A DNA stretch of 7,971 nt from Candidatus Paceibacter sp. (GTDB taxonomy: Bacteria > Patescibacteriota > Minisyncoccia > UBA6257 > GWB1-50-10). The notes beneath the pieces were generated by a model. The model searched no databases. It saw only the letters and a list, made by a program, of their open reading frames with translations, and had not been told where the DNA came from. This document shows positions 5,445 through 7,971 of this stretch, piece by piece (positions within the stretch are counted from its first letter, which is position 1; every line of letters begins with the position of its first letter). The DNA is taken from NCBI GenBank assembly GCA_020724685.1, contig DYGP01000027.1, positions 1-7,971 of the forward strand, read 5' to 3'. The position numbers were made by a program, and so were the translations under genes.

Positions 5445-6933
5445 ATCAACAAAGAAAAAAAAGGTGATTGTGATCGGTGCGGGGCCCGGAGGACTTTCCG
5501 CCGGCATGATCCTCGCATCGCGGGGATTCGAGGTGGTTGTCCACGAAAAAAAGGACCGTGTGGGAGGAAGGAATGCCCCGCTTACGGTGGACGGATTCGT
5601 GTTCGAGACGGGACCGACGTTCGTGATGCTTCCCCAAATCTTCGAAGAGGTGTTTTCCCTTGCGGGCAGGAAAATGTCCGATTATCTCGAGTTTATCAGG
5701 CTCGATCCTCTTTATCGGCTCCGTTTCGGTCTGCATGACGATTTTCGCGTTTATTTCGACAAGGAAAAAATACAAAAAGAAATAGAGGAAAAATTTCCCG
5801 GGGAAGAAAAATCATACGAGCGTTATCTGAAGCACGAAAAGAGGAAATTTGAAAAAACATATGAGTGTCTTAAGGTTCCGTACATGAAGTGGTACCACTA
5901 TTTCAGGTGGAAGCTTCTTAAGGCGCTCCCGTATATGCAGAACCTTAAATCCGTGGACGAAGTGCTGACGGCTTTTTTCCGCGACGAAAGGATCAAGCTT
6001 TCGATGACATTCCAGACGAAATATTTGGGAATGTCTCCGTGGGAATGTCCCGGGGCGTTTTCCATACTTTCGTATGCCGAACACGGATACGGAATCTATC
6101 ATCCGAAGGGGGGAGTGCATAAAATCTCGGAGGCGATGGCGGACGTAATCCGGGAATACGGAGGGATGATCCGTCTTTCGAGTCCGGTGCGGGAGATATT
6201 GTTTGAGGGAAAGAAGGCTGTTGGAGTGAGACTCGACGGCGGAGAGGAAGAGAGAGGGGATTTCGTCGTTATGAATTCCGATTTCGGATACGGCGTGCGC
6301 ACGCTTATCCCCGAAAAAATAAGAAAGAGATATTCGGACAAAAAAGTGGGAGAAAAAGAATATTCCTGTTCGACGTTCATGCTGTATCTCGGGTTGGATA
6401 CCACGTATGACATTCCTCAGCACAATATATTTTTTAGCTCTGATTATAAAAAGAACATTGAGGATATTTTTGTGGAAAAGCGCCTTCCCGACGATCCCTC
6501 CTTCTACGTTCACAATCCCGCGGTGACGGACGGCACGCTCGCTCCCGAAGGGAAATCGGCGGTATATGTGCTTGTTCCGGTTCCGAATAATACCGCAAAA
6601 ATTGATTGGAGCGCGGAGGCGGAATCTTTCAAGGAAAAGGTTCTTCAAAAAATATCGGAACGGTCGGAGATGAAAGATATAACGGCGCATATCGAGACGG
6701 TGCGCGTTATGACGCCGCCGCAGTGGGAGGAGGACGTGTGCGTATATCGGGGAGCGGTATTCAATCTTTCGCACGTGATCTCGCAGATGTTGTATATGCG
6801 TCCGCATAACGAATTTGACGATACCGAAAACCTCTATCTTGCGGGAGGGGGAACGCATCCGGGAAGCGGACTCCCCACGATTCTTGAATCGGGCAGAATC
6901 GCCGCGGATCTTATATGGAAAAAAGCGCGATGA
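5437..6933 (+). CDS. crtI: CrtI-type phytoene desaturase / carotenoid oxidoreductase
   Basis: 498 residues, typical for bacterial CrtI/CrtN, FAD enzymes that add double bonds to or isomerise colourless C30-C40 polyenes such as phytoene at the membrane. Residues 10-37 are the Rossmann FAD site: V-I-V-I-G-A-G-P-G-G-L-S-A, ending with E37 for the ribose, then R-V-G-G-R-N (41-46) and F-E-T-G-P-T (56-61). The middle (about 85-240) is the substrate region, with S-I-L-S-Y-A-E-H-G-Y-G-I-Y-H-P-K-G-G family pattern at 209-226. H-N-I-F-F-S-S-D-Y (329-337) and A-P-E-G-K-S-A-V-Y-V-L-V-P-V-P (369-383) are CrtI signatures. The C-terminal FAD motif N-L-Y-L-A-G-G-G-T-H-P-G-S-G-L-P (465-480) is intact, so an active enzyme is expected. 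Substrate and product cannot be fixed: desaturase, isomerase or carotenoid ketolase-like relatives share these motifs. No phytoene synthase gene lies in the window. The start is the ATG overlapping the tspO stop. Confidence 0.92.
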   Translation: MSKSTKKKKVIVIGAGPGGLSAGMILASRGFEVVVHEKKDRVGGRNAPLTVDGFVFETGPTFVMLPQIFEEVFSLAGRKMSDYLEFIRLDPLYRLRFGLHDDFRVYFDKEKIQKEIEEKFPGEEKSYERYLKHEKRKFEKTYECLKVPYMKWYHYFRWKLLKALPYMQNLKSVDEVLTAFFRDERIKLSMTFQTKYLGMSPWECPGAFSILSYAEHGYGIYHPKGGVHKISEAMADVIREYGGMIRLSSPVREILFEGKKAVGVRLDGGEEERGDFVVMNSDFGYGVRTLIPEKIRKRYSDKKVGEKEYSCSTFMLYLGLDTTYDIPQHNIFFSSDYKKNIEDIFVEKRLPDDPSFYVHNPAVTDGTLAPEGKSAVYVLVPVPNNTAKIDWSAEAESFKEKVLQKISERSEMKDITAHIETVRVMTPPQWEEDVCVYRGAVFNLSHVISQMLYMRPHNEFDDTENLYLAGGGTHPGSGLPTILESGRIAADLIWKKAR

Positions 6934-6944
6934 AGGAGGTGATC
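6933..6944 (+). promoter_or_regulatory. Perfect 12-base Shine-Dalgarno sequence
   Basis: AAGGAGGTGATC is the exact complement of the usual 3' end of bacterial 16S rRNA (GATCACCTCCTT). It begins on the last base of the desaturase stop and its GGAGG ends five bases before GTG 6945, which is therefore the preferred start of the next gene over ATG 6915, 6930 or 6957. It is the strongest ribosome binding site in the window and suggests independent, high translation of the third gene. Confidence 0.7.
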
Positions 6945-7433
6945 GTGAATGATCGCATGCAGAGCGGATATCGGTACTTCCTCGCGGAACCTTCCGGGAA
7001 GAATTTTGATCCCCGATTCAGGCCGGAGCTCACTCCGAAAGAAATGCTCTCTCTGGGCGTGTTCGGGGGAAAGTATATGACGGATTGCAGGAACGAGTTT
7101 CCCGAAGAATGGTTCTCGAACGCGAAACTTTCACCCGAAAAATTCAATGTCGCGCTCAACTGCTTCGGCGTGCGTGCGAGCCAGCCGCTTTCGGTTTGGC
7201 GAAAGAAGGGATGGATATACAAAGACGATCCGCGGGGATGGTTTCAGTGGTATTGCAGATATTATCAGGGACGGCGCATTCCCGATGAGGACGATCGCCA
7301 GATACGGAGATGGGCCGCGATGCGGAGACACGCCGCGCAGATTCGGAAGAATTGCGAAAAAGGGGACGCGTTATGCAGACGGAGACAGAGGCAGGCATTG
7401 CTCCAATGGGCGTACGACAGCAGAATTTTATAG
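6945..7433 (+). CDS. Conserved protein of unknown function, third gene of tspO-crtI operon
   Basis: 162 residues from GTG 6945; the frame can also start at ATG 6930 (ATGA overlap with the desaturase stop) or 6915. I recognise the protein as one of a highly conserved family without a known function, marked by G-Y-R-Y-x-L-x-E-P-x-G-x-N-F-D-P, L-T-P-K-E-M-L-x-L-G-V-F-G-G-K-Y-M-T-D-C, F-G-V-x-A-S-Q-P-L-S-V-W-R-K-K-G-W-I and D-P-R-G-W-F-Q-W-Y-C-R-Y-Y-x-G-R-R. The C-terminal third is strongly basic and helical (R-R-W-A-A-M-R-R-H, C-R-R-R-Q-R-Q-A-L-L-Q-W-A-Y-D-S-R). It has no signal peptide or membrane segment, so it should be cytoplasmic. The invariant-looking Trp, Tyr, Cys and Arg residues suggest a binding or catalytic surface; nucleic acid or anionic ligand binding would fit the charge but is only a guess. 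Its place behind tspO and crtI suggests a linked role in pigment or light/oxidative stress physiology, by context alone. Confidence 0.85.
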   Translation: MNDRMQSGYRYFLAEPSGKNFDPRFRPELTPKEMLSLGVFGGKYMTDCRNEFPEEWFSNAKLSPEKFNVALNCFGVRASQPLSVWRKKGWIYKDDPRGWFQWYCRYYQGRRIPDEDDRQIRRWAAMRRHAAQIRKNCEKGDALCRRRQRQALLQWAYDSRIL

Positions 7434-7443
7434 CGGAAAAATA

Positions 7444-7449
7444 TATAAT
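7444..7449 (+). promoter_or_regulatory. TATAAT -10 box, leaderless layout
   Basis: A perfect TATAAT overlaps a first ATG (7448) and ends seven bases before a second in-frame ATG (7457), the same TATAATG-N6-ATG layout as at tspO. No clear -35 box lies 16-18 bases upstream and there is no ribosome binding site. Transcription would start at about 7456-7457. Confidence 0.55.
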
Positions 7450-7456
7450 GATTCAT

Positions 7457-7971
7457 ATGAACTTCGAATCCGAAAATCTGCCGCGAAAACAGAATCCGGA
7501 GAAACCCGAACTTTCCGAAATGTACGTGGGAAGCGGGGGGTCGTTCGTGAACGGCGAAAACAAAATCGTCGAGCGAATGGCCTTCGAAAACATCGAGGAT
7601 ACGGTCGGTGAAGCGCGCGAATGCGTTTCCCTTGCGCGCATAGCGGCGCGGGGATTTGATTTTTCTCTCATAACGCCGGAAAGAATGCAGGACGCGTTCG
7701 ACGCGATCCAGAAAGCAGCGGATCGGATAAGCGAGGAAATCGATTCTTTTGAAGATTCGGAAAAAAACGACATTCTGTTCCGCGACCGAGCGAAACGGCT
7801 CAAGGAGGTTGTAGAACGGATGGAGGACGTGAACGGAGAACTCGTCGACGCGGCGAGAGAGCTTTCGCGCGCGGAAGCGGAGGAAGAGCGATCGGGAGAG
7901 GAGAATGATGCGAGATTCAGATTGTTCGAAAAGAGCATGATTCCCGCGTCGCCTTCGGGATTCAGTATGAT
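7457..7971 (+). CDS. Acidic helical protein of unknown function, 3' end missing
   Basis: The frame from ATG 7457 (or 7448) is open to the window edge, giving 171 complete codons with no stop, so the gene continues beyond. It is not recognised. The first ~30 residues are polar and likely disordered (P-R-K-Q-N-P-E-K-P-E, then G-S-G-G-S). From about residue 35 the sequence is almost all helix-forming, acidic and rich in Glu, Arg and Ala. Heptad-like spacing of hydrophobic residues (I-x-x-A-A-x-x-I, V-V-E-R-M-E-D-V-N-x-E-L-V-D-A-A) suggests a coiled coil. There is no signal peptide or membrane segment, so a cytoplasmic structural or regulatory partner protein is plausible, with no more specific inference possible. 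It starts 23 bases after the previous stop and has its own -10 box, so it is probably a separate transcription unit, although no terminator lies between. Confidence 0.75.
   Translation, partial: MNFESENLPRKQNPEKPELSEMYVGSGGSFVNGENKIVERMAFENIEDTVGEARECVSLARIAARGFDFSLITPERMQDAFDAIQKAADRISEEIDSFEDSEKNDILFRDRAKRLKEVVERMEDVNGELVDAARELSRAEAEEERSGEENDARFRLFEKSMIPASPSGFSM

Noticed and set aside
5812..6858. 348-residue open frame on the minus strand
   Set aside because: It lies wholly antisense to the CrtI-type desaturase, has an Arg/His/Ile-rich composition typical of a complementary frame, and has no ribosome binding site or family motif.
1..7971. CRISPR array, tRNA, rRNA, insertion sequence or phage genes
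   Set aside because: No regularly spaced repeats, no tRNA-like cloverleaf, no transposase or integrase motifs and no long terminal inverted repeats were seen on reading both strands by eye.

Overview
The window carries eight protein genes, two of them cut by the window edges, packed with very short gaps. No rRNA, tRNA, CRISPR array, transposase or integrase was seen. The gene set suggests a member of the Candidate Phyla Radiation (Patescibacteria, Parcubacteria-like). The reasons are the DUF333 protein ending in a Cys-rich C-P-x-W-V-N-C-M-P-G / P-P-G-C-E-G-Y-T-Q tail of a kind I associate with that group, the small stand-alone exported proteins, the dense packing, and promoters that appear to give leaderless mRNAs. 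This placement is inference from protein style, not a phylogenetic result.

Region 1 (1-1328, + strand): the 3' end of a DUF333 envelope protein gene, then one base later a gene for an exported/membrane protein. That protein has a predicted beta-rich outer domain and a C-terminal pair of membrane helices resembling DUF2892. The two are probably one operon of cell-envelope proteins.

Region 2 (1329-3284, + strand): a 128-base gap with a strong TTGACA-N17-CATAAT promoter and a good ribosome binding site drives a complete ABC half-exporter (599 aa). The gene ends inside a strong intrinsic terminator. Region 3 (3285-3836, + strand): a dihydrofolate reductase/RibD-C-like reductase with its own promoter placed so close to the start codon that the mRNA should be leaderless.

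Region 4 (3865-4557, - strand): a calcineurin-like metallophosphatase of the LpxH-like COG2908 type, convergent with the reductase and divergent from the next operon. Region 5 (4626-7433, + strand): an operon of a TspO/MBR membrane protein with an unusual C-terminal soluble extension of about 100 residues, a CrtI-type phytoene desaturase overlapping it by 8 bases, and a conserved protein of unknown function. The last appears to start at GTG behind a 12-base perfect Shine-Dalgarno sequence. TspO is linked to tetrapyrrole and carotenoid control in other bacteria, so coupling it to a carotenoid-type desaturase is the most interesting biology here. No phytoene synthase gene is visible.

Region 6 (7444-7971, + strand): the start of an acidic, helical, probably coiled-coil protein of unknown function, again with TATAAT seven bases before an ATG. 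The main points to follow up are the TspO fusion and its operon, the repeated leaderless promoter layout, and the short tandem repeat in the place of the -35 box of the TspO promoter.
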